A model generated the notes under the pieces. The model had not been told where the DNA came from, ran no database searches, and saw nothing but the letters and a program-made list of their open reading frames with translations. Positions 1 to 8,828 of a stretch of 64,000 nucleotides of DNA are shown here, in pieces. The stretch's first letter is position 1. Every line of letters begins with the position of its first letter. This DNA comes from Kutzneria sp. CA-103260 (lineage in GTDB: Bacteria; Actinomycetota; Actinomycetes; Mycobacteriales; Pseudonocardiaceae), in the NCBI RefSeq assembly GCF_018263855.1, contig NZ_CP073318.1, forward strand, positions 9,052,001 to 9,116,000. Direction: 5' to 3'. The translations under genes were made by a program, and so were the position numbers.

Positions 1-42
1 GACACCTGGGATCCGGCCCGGCCCCTGCTGGACGGACGCTAG
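1..42 (+). CDS. 3' end of an upstream coding sequence (truncated by window)
   Basis: The first 42 bases read in frame 1 as the last 13 codons of a protein (ending DGR) followed by TAG at 40-42. A strong hairpin starts five bases later, as expected behind a gene end. The fragment is too short to identify a family. Confidence 0.45.
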   Translation, partial: DTWDPARPLLDGR

Positions 43-46
43 TCTT

Positions 47-82
47 CCCAGTGGCGCCAAGGTGTTCCTTGACGCCACTGGG
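47..82. terminator. Hairpin terminator between convergent genes
   Basis: Arms 47-62 and 67-82 pair over 16 positions with one mismatch around the loop TGTT. The hairpin lies between the stop of the partial + gene at 42 and the stop of the - strand lysozyme gene at 97, so it can serve both directions. No U-tract follows, which is common in high-GC actinomycetes. Confidence 0.75.
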
Positions 83-96
83 ATCGGAGCGGCTCG

Positions 97-954
97 TCAG
101 CCGGTGGCCAGGGCCTGTAGGCGGTCGTAGGCGCCGTTGAAGACGTCCTGATCGCCCGGGAAGGTGCCGGAGTCGGCGTACTGCCAGAAGGTGTAGAAGG
201 TCCAGGCATAGGGCAGGGTGCCGGGGCTGGTGGCGTACTTGGCGACCCATAGGGGGTTGGTGGAGGTGAAGTCGCCGCGGTTGCCGGTGCAGTCCTGCCA
301 CCACTGCTGGGCGGTGTAGATCACGGGCCAGGCCCCGGTGCGGGCGTGGTAGGTGTTGCTGAAGTCGAGGATCCACTGCACCATGCCGGCCTGGGACAGG
401 CCGTAGCACTCGGCGCCACTGGGGTTCCACTCGATGTCCAGCGCGCCGGGCAGGGTCTTGCCGTCGGCGGACCAGCCGCCGCCGTGGTCGACGAAGTAGT
501 TGGCCTGGGTGGTTCCGTTGGTGGTGTTGGGGGTGGCGAAGTGGTAGGCGCCGCGGATCATGCCGACGTTGTAGGAACCGTTGTACTGCTGGGTGAAGTA
601 ACCGTTGATGTAGTAGGTTCCCTCGGTTGCCTTGATGTAGGCGAACCGGCCGCCGTTGTTCCACGCGGTCTGCCAGTCGACGTTGCCCTGGTACGAGCTG
701 ACGTCCATGCCGTAGACGGCGGCGAGTGGTCCGAAGGAGACGGGCACGGTGGCGGTGCGGTGGCCGAGGTGCCGGGCGACCTGGGAGCCCATGGTGTGGT
801 TGTGCAACGCGTCCTGAACGGAATCGGGGGGATTGCCACCCGTGGTCGCGGCGCCGGCAGGGGTGGTGGCGCCGAAGGCCACGGACAGGACAACAGCGGC
901 GGTCAGGGCCGCGATGCGGCGGCCGCGGCCCGCCGGGAGTAACCGAGTGTTCAT
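97..954 (-). CDS. Secreted GH25 lysozyme (first of a tandem pair)
   Basis: Predicted exported N-acetylmuramidase that cleaves the MurNAc-GlcNAc bond of peptidoglycan. The 285-residue product starts MNTRLLPAGRGRR and has an Arg-rich n-region and a hydrophobic stretch ending in Ala-rich sequence, a signal peptide. The GH25 domain begins at MDVSSYQGNVDW and carries the acidic pair in ALDIEW, the family active-site motif. The reading frame stays open further upstream, but the ATG at 954 has a GAGAGG ribosome site and directly precedes the signal peptide, so it was chosen. The next gene upstream on the same strand (1201-2016) is a clear paralogue with the same layout. It could act in wall remodelling or in attack on other bacteria; the sequence does not say which. 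Confidence 0.93.
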   Translation of the reverse strand: MNTRLLPAGRGRRIAALTAAVVLSVAFGATTPAGAATTGGNPPDSVQDALHNHTMGSQVARHLGHRTATVPVSFGPLAAVYGMDVSSYQGNVDWQTAWNNGGRFAYIKATEGTYYINGYFTQQYNGSYNVGMIRGAYHFATPNTTNGTTQANYFVDHGGGWSADGKTLPGALDIEWNPSGAECYGLSQAGMVQWILDFSNTYHARTGAWPVIYTAQQWWQDCTGNRGDFTSTNPLWVAKYATSPGTLPYAWTFYTFWQYADSGTFPGDQDVFNGAYDRLQALATG

Positions 955-990
955 GGTGGAACCTCTCGATCTGCTCGCAGGGAAGCGGAT

Positions 991-1014
991 CACGTGGGAC
1001 TTACACGTTACGTG
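991..1014. promoter_or_regulatory. Clustered CACGTG / CACGT-T-ACGTG palindromes upstream of the first lysozyme
   Basis: CACGTG at 991-996 is followed by the 11-base inverted repeat CACGTTACGTG at 1004-1014, and a related TCACGTATACG lies near 1060. They occupy the 246-bp gap upstream of the lysozyme start at 954, an operator-like position. No regulator in the window can be tied to them. Palindromes this short also arise by chance. Confidence 0.3.
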
Positions 1015-1200
1015 AAGTGTGAACGAGTATTCACAGTTGTGCCAGATTGACGGTGATTTTCTCACGTATACGGAGTAGCGGTATTACGTCGTCGGAGTGA
1101 ACACGTTGGCCTGACAGCCTTGTCGCCTTGCCGTCAATCGCTAGTCTGCGCCATGTGTCAACCCTGGCGCCATGCTTCCGGTTAAGAACTCACGAACACG

Positions 1201-2016
1201 TCAGCCGAGCGTGAAGGCGCGCAGCCGGCTCGCGTTGCCGTTGAACCGGTTCTGGTCGCCCGGGAACGTTCCCTTGTCAGCGAACTGCCAGATCGCCTGC
1301 GAGGTCCAGCCGGCCGGCAGGGTGCCGACATCCGTGCCGTAGTGCGGGATCCACAGCGGATTCCCACGCATCACGTTGGTGTTGCCGGTGCATTTCGTCC
1401 ACCAGGTGTAGCTGGTGTAGATCGCCGGCGCGATGCCGGTGCGGTACCAGATCTGGTCGCTGAAGGCCTTGATCCAGGCGGTCATCTGGTCCGGCGTGAG
1501 CTTGTAACAGGTGTCCCCGTAGGGGTTGTACTCGATGTCCAGCGCCGGCGGCAGCGTGCGGCCGTCGCGCGACCAGGCGCCGCCGTGGTCGACGAAGTAG
1601 TTGGCCTGGGTGGCGCCGTCGGAGACGTCGGGCAGCGCGAAGTGGTACGCGCCGTGGGCCAGCCCGGCGCTGTAGGACCCGTTGTACTGCTGGCCGAAGT
1701 ACGGGTTGGTGTAGGTGACGCCCTCGGTCGCCTTCGAGTAGGCGAAGGAGCCGCCGTTGCGGGCGACCGCGGCCCAGTCCACATTGCCCTGATAGCTGGC
1801 CACGTCCAGCCCCATGGCGTCGTCGTTGGCCCGGACGTCCAGCAGCGGCGCGGCGCCGGTGCCGGTGCCCTCGTGTCGGGCGATCTGCGAGCCGGCGTAG
1901 TCGTCTTCCGGGTGGGCCAGCGGCTGGGCGGACGCGGGCGTCGGGGCGGCGAGCATCGCCGTGAGGAGCGCGCCGGCCAGCAACGCCCGCACACCTGTTC
2001 GTGTCTTCGACTCCAT
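1201..2016 (-). CDS. Secreted GH25 lysozyme (second of a tandem pair)
   Basis: Protein of 271 residues beginning MESKTRTGVRALLAG, a signal peptide that ends near ASA. The GH25 core starts at MGLDVASYQGNVDW and includes the active-site pair in ALDIEY. AAGGAA lies just upstream of the ATG, so the start is secure. It is the close paralogue of the gene at 97-954; shared segments include SYQGNVDW and TQANYFVDHGG. The two genes point the same way with 246 bp between them and no obvious terminator, so each may have its own promoter. The start faces a divergent glutamate decarboxylase gene across about 110 bp. Confidence 0.93.
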   Translation of the reverse strand: MESKTRTGVRALLAGALLTAMLAAPTPASAQPLAHPEDDYAGSQIARHEGTGTGAAPLLDVRANDDAMGLDVASYQGNVDWAAVARNGGSFAYSKATEGVTYTNPYFGQQYNGSYSAGLAHGAYHFALPDVSDGATQANYFVDHGGAWSRDGRTLPPALDIEYNPYGDTCYKLTPDQMTAWIKAFSDQIWYRTGIAPAIYTSYTWWTKCTGNTNVMRGNPLWIPHYGTDVGTLPAGWTSQAIWQFADKGTFPGDQNRFNGNASRLRAFTLG

Positions 2017-2124
2017 GCGCGAATTCCTTCCCCGCTGGGGACCGAACGGACTACTACACTAGACTGAATGGCCTAATATCTCGCGGTAGGCGCCCCCGCG
2101 TGTCCGGGGCTAGCGTTGTCCGAC

Positions 2125-3525
2125 ATGGGTCTCAGGCATCCGGCCGACAACGCGGGCCGGCACAGCGACGTCTCGGTCAATCCCGTGTTCACCCGTGAGC
2201 CGGTGAGCATCCCGCGCGATGTGCTGCCGGCCGAGGGTGTCGATCCTGAGCTGGCCTACCAGGTGGTGCACGACGAGCTGATGCTCGACGGCAACGCCCG
2301 GCTCAACCTGGCCACCTTCGTGTCGACCTGGATGGAGCCGCAGGCGACCCGGCTGATGGCCGAGACGTTCGACAAGAACATGATCGACAAGGACGAGTAC
2401 CCGCGCACCGCCGACCTGGAGTCGCGCTGCGTGCGGATGCTCGCCGACCTGTGGCACGCCGAGGATCCGGCCCGGGCCGTCGGCTGCTCCACCACCGGCT
2501 CCAGTGAGGCGTGCATGCTGGCCGGCCTGGCGATGAAGCGGCGGTGGCAGCACAAACGGCGCGCCGCGGGCGAACCGGTCGATCGCCCCAACATCGTCAT
2601 GGGCATCAATGTCCAGATATGTTGGGAAAAGTTCGCGAACTTCTGGGACGTCGAGGCCCGGCTGGTGCCGATGGCGGGTGACCGGTTCACGCTGTCGGCG
2701 GCCGAGGCGGTGGCTCGCTGCGACGAGAACACCATCGGCGTGGTGGCGATCCTGGGGTCCACTTTCGACGGATCGTACGAGCCGGTGGCCGAGATCTGCG
2801 CCGCCCTGGACGAGTTCCAGCAGCGCACCGGCCACGACATCCCGGTGCACGTGGACGGCGCGTCCGGCGCGATGATCGCCCCGTTCTGCGATCCCGACCT
2901 CGAATGGGACTTCCGGCTGCCCCGGGTGGCCTCGATCAACACCTCCGGCCACAAGTTCGGGCTGGTCTACCCGGGCGTGGGCTGGGCGGTCTGGCGCGAC
3001 GCCGACGCGCTGCCCGAGGACCTGGTGTTCCGGGTCAACTACCTGGGCGGCGACATGCCGACCTTCGCGCTGAACTTCTCCCGCCCCGGCTCGCAGGTGG
3101 TCGCCCAGTACTACAACTTCCTGCGGCTGGGCTTCGAGGGCTACCAGCGGGTGCAGCTGGCCTGCCGGGAGGTGGCGACCTGGCTGGCCGCCGAGATCGG
3201 CAAGATCGGGCCGTTCCGGCTGCTGACCCACGGCGACCAGTTGCCGGTGTTCGCGTTCACGCTGGCCGACGAGGTGACCCGGTACTCGGTGTTCGACGTG
3301 TCGGCGGCGCTGCGGCAGGCCGGCTGGCTGGTGCCGGCCTACACGTTCCCCGAGGACCGCACGGACCTGGCGGCGCTGCGCGTCGTGGTGCGCAACGGCT
3401 TCACCCGGGATCTGGCCGAGCTGCTGCTGGACGACCTGCGCCGGGCGCTGCCGGTGCTGGAGCGTCTGGAGCGGCCACTGCGCGGACCGGAGTCGGCCGG
3501 CTTCGACCACGGCCAACATCGCTGA
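2125..3525 (+). CDS. gad: Glutamate decarboxylase
   Basis: PLP-dependent enzyme converting L-glutamate to GABA and CO2 while consuming a cytosolic proton. The 466-residue length fits the GadB family. Conserved blocks are LDGNARLNLATFV, the GSSEACMLAGLA cofactor region, the substrate segment ICWEKFANFWDV, the cofactor-binding HVDGASGAMIAPF and the PLP lysine in SGHKFGLVYPG. The ATG at 2125 is preferred; a TTG three codons earlier (2116) is possible and neither has a strong ribosome site. No GABA/glutamate antiporter gene is next to it, so a classic acid-resistance pair is not encoded here. Transcription is divergent from the lysozyme at 1201-2016. Confidence 0.95.
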   Translation: MGLRHPADNAGRHSDVSVNPVFTREPVSIPRDVLPAEGVDPELAYQVVHDELMLDGNARLNLATFVSTWMEPQATRLMAETFDKNMIDKDEYPRTADLESRCVRMLADLWHAEDPARAVGCSTTGSSEACMLAGLAMKRRWQHKRRAAGEPVDRPNIVMGINVQICWEKFANFWDVEARLVPMAGDRFTLSAAEAVARCDENTIGVVAILGSTFDGSYEPVAEICAALDEFQQRTGHDIPVHVDGASGAMIAPFCDPDLEWDFRLPRVASINTSGHKFGLVYPGVGWAVWRDADALPEDLVFRVNYLGGDMPTFALNFSRPGSQVVAQYYNFLRLGFEGYQRVQLACREVATWLAAEIGKIGPFRLLTHGDQLPVFAFTLADEVTRYSVFDVSAALRQAGWLVPAYTFPEDRTDLAALRVVVRNGFTRDLAELLLDDLRRALPVLERLERPLRGPESAGFDHGQHR

Positions 3526-3532
3526 GTGTGTC

Positions 3533-3577
3533 TTGACGAACGCGGGGCGTGCTCCCACTATTAGGAAAGTTTCCTAA
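3533..3577 (+). promoter_or_regulatory. Promoter with overlapping TTAGGAAA-G-TTTCCTAA operator
   Basis: A -35-like TTGACG (3533-3538) and a -10-like CACTAT (3556-3561) are 17 bp apart. A perfect 8+8 inverted repeat with a one-base centre, TTAGGAAAGTTTCCTAA, spans 3561-3577 immediately downstream and ends 17 bp before the CapA-like gene. The core AGGAAAnTTTCCT is the operator type described for the ROK repressor CsnR of actinomycete chitosanase genes. The palindrome is seen directly; the assignment to CsnR is inference. Confidence 0.65.
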
Positions 3578-3594
3578 CAAATGGGAGGCGCGTC

Positions 3595-5946
3595 ATGGCG
3601 GCTGCTGGGGATGAGCGGGATGGCCGGCGGTGGATCGCGGCGGTCGGCAAGCGCCTGAGCCTGGTGCTGATCCTCGCGCTGGTGGTCGGAGGGGTGGCGA
3701 TCGTGCCCAACCTGGTCGGCGGCTGCCTGTGGCGTTGTCCCGGCGACGGCGAGGTCGCCGCGGCGGCCGCCACCCGGGCGGTGACCGTGCGGGCGGTGGA
3801 CGAGAACGGCCGGCCGCTGGGGGATCCGCAGACGGTGTCGCTGGCCAACGGCCCGACGATGGCGGTCGCCCAGGCCCCCGGCCACATCGCCGAGCCGGTG
3901 CTGCTGGGCTTGGCGGACGCGGGCCGGACCATCGACGTCCGGCTGCTGTCGGACGACGGCGGCAAGCGGTTCGTGGTCAACTCGGCCGGCGATGTGATGT
4001 TCGGCCGCCGCTACCAGAGCGATTCGCTGATCCCGGCCGGTGACGCGGCCAACGGCGCCAAGGCGGTCGTGGACGCGGTGGCCCCGGCGTTCCGGATGGC
4101 CGACCTGAGCACCGTGAACCTGGAGACGGTGGTGAGCTCGGCGGCGGCCAGCCAGGCCTACCCGAAGAAGCGGTTCATCCTGGAGTCGCCGCCGGCCAGC
4201 ATGGACGGCCTGAAGGCGCTCGGCGTCACCGTCCCGCTGCTGGCCAACAACCACACCCGAGACTTCCTCGACAGCGGCGTCGCCGACACGGAAAAAGCCC
4301 TCACCGCGGCCGGTTTCCCGGTGGTCGGCACGACTGTCGGCGACGAGCCGGAGAAGCCGTTCCAGACCAAGGTGCACGGCACCGACGTGGCCGTCCTGGC
4401 CTACACCAGCGTGGACGGCTCGTACGTCAACGACTCCTATCCCAAGGGCGGCTCCCCGACCAGCGCCGCCGACGCCTGGCAGTACGAGCAACGGTCCTGG
4501 GGCTACGGCCGGGTGGCGACGCAGAACCGGACCATCGGCCAGGCCTGGGCCGCCTACCTGAAGCTGAGCAAGGCCGACCAGGCCGCGGCCTGGGACTCGC
4601 TGACCAAGGTCTACCCGGAGATCCAGGACTGGGTGGCCCGCCGCGGCCACGCCGGCGCGGCCCGCTGGGACAACACCGCGTCCCCGGCGCAGATCCACGA
4701 CGTCGCCCAGCAGTCGAAGCTCACGATCGTCGAGATGCACACCGGCTTCCAGTTCCAGACCGCGAGCGCCGAGGACACCAGGGCCATGGCGCGGGCGGCC
4801 ATCGACGCCGGCGCGGACATCGTGATCTGCCACCATCCGCACGTGTTGCAGGGCATGGAGTGGTACAAGGGCCACCTGATCGCCTACAGCATGGGCAACT
4901 TCGTGTTCGACCAGGACTTCATGTCCACGTTCTCGTCGGCTTTCCTGCGCACGGTCTGGGACGGCGACCAGTTGGTGGAGGCCCGCCTGGTGCCGGTGGA
5001 GATCGACGGCTACAAGCCGGAGTTGGCCACTGGCGCGGCGGCCCAGCGGACGGTGCTCGGCGTCTGGGCGAACAGCCGGCGGCCGGTGCAGACCCAGCGT
5101 GGCCCCGGCGGCGCGGTGCTGACGGTGCCGACGCCTCAGGATCCCGACACACGGCCGGCGCAGTTCCACGCCGACCACGGCACGGCCTTGATCACGGCTG
5201 ATCCGCCGCCGTCGACGCCGGTCAAGGTCACGGTCGCCCCACACGCCATCAGCAAGATCGGATTTGCCGGCCTGGTCGATCCCCGTCAGGCCGCGCCCAA
5301 CATCGACATCGGACGGGACCTGTTCGGCTGGGGCAGCTTCGAGGACGACACCGTGGACGGCAAGCCCGACGGCGACACCCACTGGTCGGCCGACGTCGTC
5401 GGCGACGGGGCCCTCGGCGACGGCGGCTACCTGCACGTCCAGGCCGCGGGCGGGGACGAGCGGCTGGACCGGCCGGTGGCCCGGATCGCCCTGCCGCAGC
5501 ACCGCGAGGAGGCGGCCGACGGCACGCCGATCGACCCGGATCCGACCTACACGCTGACGGCCCGGGTCCGGGTGACCGGCGGCGCGACCCCGCTGATCCG
5601 CCTGACGCCGTACCACTTCGACGACTCCGATCCGACCGAGGACCCGGAGTCCACGCCGCTGCGGGACGTGAACCGGCCGGTCACGGTGCCCTCGGACGGC
5701 CAGTGGCACGACGTGTCGATCGATCTGACCCCGAAGGATCTGGGCGGCAACATGGTGCTGCTGCGCCTGGGGCTGGCGGCCAGCCGGGCCGGCTCCGTCG
5801 CCGGGCAGGGGGTCGACTTCGACGACGTGTCCTTCGTTGAGTGGCGACCGGCCGCCGCCGTGCCGGCCGAGGCCGGCGCATACGACTTCGTCCGCAACGC
5901 CGGCGCCGAGCCGGTCGCCCTCACCTTCAGCGGCTACGCCTACTAG
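3595..5946 (+). CDS. CapA/PgsA-type metallophosphoesterase-fold protein with C-terminal extension
   Basis: A 783-residue membrane-anchored protein. After a short cytoplasmic leader comes one hydrophobic segment (about residues 20-40). The CapA fold (PGA_cap) starts near residue 130 with GDVMFGRR and continues through VNLETVV, LLANNHTRDF and HHPHVLQG, the metal-ligand motifs of the family. Family members act in poly-gamma-glutamate or other polymer assembly. The last 240 or so residues form a beta-rich extension not usual in CapA proteins, perhaps a carbohydrate-binding jelly roll. GGGAGG precedes the ATG. No capBC genes adjoin, so a PGA capsule is not supported. The promoter carries a chitosanase-type operator, which suggests a link to amino-sugar polymers. 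Confidence 0.8.
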   Translation: MAAAGDERDGRRWIAAVGKRLSLVLILALVVGGVAIVPNLVGGCLWRCPGDGEVAAAAATRAVTVRAVDENGRPLGDPQTVSLANGPTMAVAQAPGHIAEPVLLGLADAGRTIDVRLLSDDGGKRFVVNSAGDVMFGRRYQSDSLIPAGDAANGAKAVVDAVAPAFRMADLSTVNLETVVSSAAASQAYPKKRFILESPPASMDGLKALGVTVPLLANNHTRDFLDSGVADTEKALTAAGFPVVGTTVGDEPEKPFQTKVHGTDVAVLAYTSVDGSYVNDSYPKGGSPTSAADAWQYEQRSWGYGRVATQNRTIGQAWAAYLKLSKADQAAAWDSLTKVYPEIQDWVARRGHAGAARWDNTASPAQIHDVAQQSKLTIVEMHTGFQFQTASAEDTRAMARAAIDAGADIVICHHPHVLQGMEWYKGHLIAYSMGNFVFDQDFMSTFSSAFLRTVWDGDQLVEARLVPVEIDGYKPELATGAAAQRTVLGVWANSRRPVQTQRGPGGAVLTVPTPQDPDTRPAQFHADHGTALITADPPPSTPVKVTVAPHAISKIGFAGLVDPRQAAPNIDIGRDLFGWGSFEDDTVDGKPDGDTHWSADVVGDGALGDGGYLHVQAAGGDERLDRPVARIALPQHREEAADGTPIDPDPTYTLTARVRVTGGATPLIRLTPYHFDDSDPTEDPESTPLRDVNRPVTVPSDGQWHDVSIDLTPKDLGGNMVLLRLGLAASRAGSVAGQGVDFDDVSFVEWRPAAAVPAEAGAYDFVRNAGAEPVALTFSGYAY

Positions 5947-6803
5947 GCGGCGTCGAGCCGGGCGATCTCCTCGGCCGTCAGCTTCACGTCGACGGCGGTG
6001 GCCGAGTCCTGGATGCTCGCCGGCCGGCTGGCGCCGGGGATCGGCACGACCACCGGCGACTTGGCCAGCATCCAGGCCAGCGTCAGCACGTGCGGGCTGA
6101 CGCCCTTGTCGGCGGCCAGCTCTGCGAACGGCGCGAACCGGTTGCCCAGCTCGGCGGCCTTGGTGATGCCGCCGAAGGGGCTCCACGGCAGGAAGGCCAC
6201 GCCCATCTCGTCGCACAGCTCCAGCTCGGGCTCGCTGGACCGGAAGGCCGGCGAGAACTGGTTCTGCACCGACACCAGCCGGCCGCCCAGGATCTCGTCG
6301 GCCAGCTTGATCTGCTCCGGGTCGGCGTTGGAGATGCCGGCGTAGCGGATCTTGCCGGCGTCCAGCAGGTCCCGGATGGCGCCGACCGAGTCGGCGTAGT
6401 CGACGCGCGGGTCGGGCCGGTGGAACTGGTAGAGGCCGATGGCCTCCACACCGAGGCGCTTGAGCGAGGCCTCGGCGGCCTGCTTGAGGTATTCGGGGCG
6501 GCCGTCCAGCGTCCAGCTGCCGTCGCCGGGGCGCAGGTGCCCGCCCTTGGTGGCGATCAGCACGTCGGAGCGGTCGCCACCCCAGCTGGCCACGCCCTTG
6601 GCGATCAGCGTCTCGTTGTGCCCGACCTCGGGGCCGCCCAGTGAGTAGGCGTCGGCCGTGTCGAAGAAGGTGATGCCGGCGTCCAGCGCGGCGTGCACGG
6701 TGGCGATGCTGCGCGCCTCGTCCGGCCGCCCCTCGATGGACATCGGCATGCCGCCGAGCCCGATCGCGCTGACCTGGGCGTCGCCGATGCGGCGAGTCTG
6801 CAT
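5943..6803 (-). CDS. Aldo/keto reductase
   Basis: NADPH-dependent oxidoreductase with the AKR TIM barrel, 286 residues starting MQTRRIGDAQVSAIGLGG. The catalytic tetrad can be read as Asp and Tyr in DTADAYS, Lys in ATKGG and His in YQFHRPDP. The nucleotide-binding end has VPIPGASRP. The open frame runs upstream, but GAAAGGA before the ATG at 6803 and the family N-terminus fix the start. The gene is divergent from a LysR regulator, its probable controller. Its stop shares the bases CTAG with the stop of the convergent CapA-like gene. The substrate is unknown. Confidence 0.92.
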   Translation of the reverse strand: MQTRRIGDAQVSAIGLGGMPMSIEGRPDEARSIATVHAALDAGITFFDTADAYSLGGPEVGHNETLIAKGVASWGGDRSDVLIATKGGHLRPGDGSWTLDGRPEYLKQAAEASLKRLGVEAIGLYQFHRPDPRVDYADSVGAIRDLLDAGKIRYAGISNADPEQIKLADEILGGRLVSVQNQFSPAFRSSEPELELCDEMGVAFLPWSPFGGITKAAELGNRFAPFAELAADKGVSPHVLTLAWMLAKSPVVVPIPGASRPASIQDSATAVDVKLTAEEIARLDAA

Positions 6804-6907
6804 CGTGGTCCTTTCGTCGGTTGTTGACCCGACACCAGCCTGCTGACCCGGTATTAAGCTGTCCAACAGAAGAAAGTGATTCGCCCGATCACTGGGGATG
6901 CTCAATC

Positions 6908-7792
6908 GTGGAACTGCGCCAGCTCGAGTACTTCGTCGCGGTCGCCGAGGAGTGCCACTTCACGCGCGCCGCCCAGCGCCTGCACGTGGCCCAGTCCGGC
7001 CTGTCGGCCTCCATCCGCACGCTGGAACGTGAGCTGGGCGCGACCCTGTTCCTACGCAGCACCCGGCAGGTGGAGCTGACCGAGGCCGGCCGGGCGCTGC
7101 TGGTCGAGGCCCGCCGGGCGCTGACCAACGTGGCGGCGGCCAAGGACGCGGTCGCCGCGGTGCAGGGCCTGCTGCGCGGCCGGCTGGCCGTCGGCACCAT
7201 CCAGTGCCTGTGCACCGTGGACCTGCCCGGTGTTCTTGCTCGATTCAGCAAGGCTCATCCCGGGGTCGACATCCAGCTCCGCCACGACAGCTCCGGCGCC
7301 CTGGTCGAACAGGTCCGGGCCGGCCGGCTGGACGTGGCCTTCGTGGCCCGGCCGCCGCGCATCCCGGACGAGGTGATGGTCACCCCGCTGGACACCATGC
7401 CGATGATGCTGGCCTGCGGCCCGGACCATCCGTTCGCCGGCCGCGACCGCGTCGACCTGCGGGAACTCGACGGCCTGCCGTTCGTCGACTACCACCCGGA
7501 CTGGGGCACCCGGGACACCGTGGACCGGCTGCTGGCCGCCGGCTGCGTGGACCGGCACGTGGCCCTGGAGGTCAACGACGTGCACTCGCTGCTGGACCTG
7601 GTCGCCAACGGCCTGGGGGTGGCCATCCTGCCCGGCAACTTCGTGCACAAGGGCTCCCGCGCCCGGTTCGTGCCGCTGGACGGCCCGGCGCCCACCTGGG
7701 ACACCGCGATCGTCACGCCGGCGTCGCTCAGTGCAGCGGCGAGCGTGCTGTTGGACATGGTTGCCCCGCCGGCCCGTCTCCAGCCTGTGTGA
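6908..7792 (+). CDS. LysR-family transcriptional regulator
   Basis: LysR regulator of 294 residues. The N-terminal winged helix begins VELRQLEYFVAVAEECHFTR, with the recognition-helix region AQSGLSASIRTLERELG. The effector-binding domain follows from about residue 90. The GTG at 6908 is chosen because LysR proteins begin with exactly this ELRQL(E/R)YF block; the frame remains open upstream without family similarity. It is divergent from the aldo/keto reductase, and the 104-bp gap holds two TGACCCG copies that could be part of a control site. The inducer is unknown. Confidence 0.92.
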   Translation: MELRQLEYFVAVAEECHFTRAAQRLHVAQSGLSASIRTLERELGATLFLRSTRQVELTEAGRALLVEARRALTNVAAAKDAVAAVQGLLRGRLAVGTIQCLCTVDLPGVLARFSKAHPGVDIQLRHDSSGALVEQVRAGRLDVAFVARPPRIPDEVMVTPLDTMPMMLACGPDHPFAGRDRVDLRELDGLPFVDYHPDWGTRDTVDRLLAAGCVDRHVALEVNDVHSLLDLVANGLGVAILPGNFVHKGSRARFVPLDGPAPTWDTAIVTPASLSAAASVLLDMVAPPARLQPV

Positions 7793-8033
7793 TTCGCCTC
7801 AAGCTGACACCATGTCCGCCAAACGAGTGGTCCACTGGAGCGCTGCCGCCGCGGCGACGGGGGGAGGAACCCATGGCACCTGGTTTTCACAGTGAAGGGG
7901 TTTACTCCGCCTGGCACCGGGTGTCGTCCGGCCGCAGGGAGAAAACGTGACGTTAGACGCCCGGCCGGCCCGGTCGTATGCTCGCCAGCGGTCCTACTCG
8001 GGTGGGCAGACGCCAGGGACGAGAGGTGGCCGC

Positions 8034-8828
8034 GTGGAGCGCCCGGAGATCGACCTGCGCAGCGCGAGCGTGGCCAGGATCTTTGACTACTACCTCGGTG
8101 GCGCGCACAACTTCGCCGTCGACCGCGAGCTGGCCGACGCTGCGGCGAAGTTGATGCCCGAGCTGCCGCGGATGATGCACCTGCACCGGCGGTTCCTGGC
8201 GCGTGCCATGCGCTACGTCGTCGAGCAGGGGGTCACTCAGTTCCTCGACCTCGGCTCGGGTCTGCCCACGCCGGGCGGCTCGCTGGAGGTGGCCCGCCGG
8301 CTGGACCCGTTCGCCCGCGTGGTGCACGTGGACATCGACCCGGTGGTCGGCGCGCACGGCAAGAGCCTGCTCGGCGCGGCCGACTCGGCCGTGGTGGTCG
8401 GCGACATGTGCGAGCCGGACGCCATCCTGGACCACCCGGAAACCCGTCGAGTGCTCGACTTCGACCGGCCGATCGGCCTACTGCTGGTGGGCGTGCTGGA
8501 CTTCGTCGGCAACGACGTCGACCTGCCCGGGGTGCTGGCCCGCTACCGGGACCGGGTGGTGCCCGGCAGCCACATCGTGCTCACCAACTTCTCCGTGGAG
8601 GGCGGCCTCGAGGACTACCAGCGCACCGAGCAGCTCTATCGGGACAACACGACCATCGATTTCCACCCCAGGAGCGCGGCGGAGGTGACCGAGTTGTTAG
8701 CCGGCTTCGAACTGGCGGAACCTGGAGTGGTGGACGTGTCGTTGTGGCGTCCGGAGGCGGTGCTGGAGGACCTGGATGAGCATCCCAAGCGCAGCGCGGC
8801 CTACGTCGCGGTGGGGCGCAAGCCATGA
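8034..8828 (+). CDS. SAM-dependent methyltransferase of the PF04672 (DUF574) family
   Basis: Rossmann-fold methyltransferase of about 264 residues, a family expanded in mycelial actinomycetes. It starts with the signature IDLRSASVARIFDYYLGGAH, then FLDLGSGLPTPG (SAM-binding motif I) and VVHVDIDPVV (motif II). Two starts are credible: GTG 8034 with GAGAGG, just before the family N-terminus (chosen), and GTG 7947 with GGGAG, which would add 29 residues. The substrate is not known for the family. The stop overlaps the ATG of the next gene (ATGA at 8825-8828), so it is translationally coupled to the cyclic di-GMP enzyme. Confidence 0.9.
   Translation: MERPEIDLRSASVARIFDYYLGGAHNFAVDRELADAAAKLMPELPRMMHLHRRFLARAMRYVVEQGVTQFLDLGSGLPTPGGSLEVARRLDPFARVVHVDIDPVVGAHGKSLLGAADSAVVVGDMCEPDAILDHPETRRVLDFDRPIGLLLVGVLDFVGNDVDLPGVLARYRDRVVPGSHIVLTNFSVEGGLEDYQRTEQLYRDNTTIDFHPRSAAEVTELLAGFELAEPGVVDVSLWRPEAVLEDLDEHPKRSAAYVAVGRKP

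Noticed and set aside
5943..5946. Shared CTAG at two convergent stop codons
   Set aside because: Unusual-looking but a common outcome of tight convergent packing; no evidence of special function.
3574..6216. Very long - strand open frame opposite the CapA-like gene
   Set aside because: Composition is Arg/Gly/His-rich with no domain; it is an antisense shadow of high-GC third positions.
7826..7836. AGTGG-T-CCACT inverted repeat after the LysR gene
   Set aside because: Only 5-bp arms, no T-tract and no clear gene boundary function; expected by chance at this base composition.
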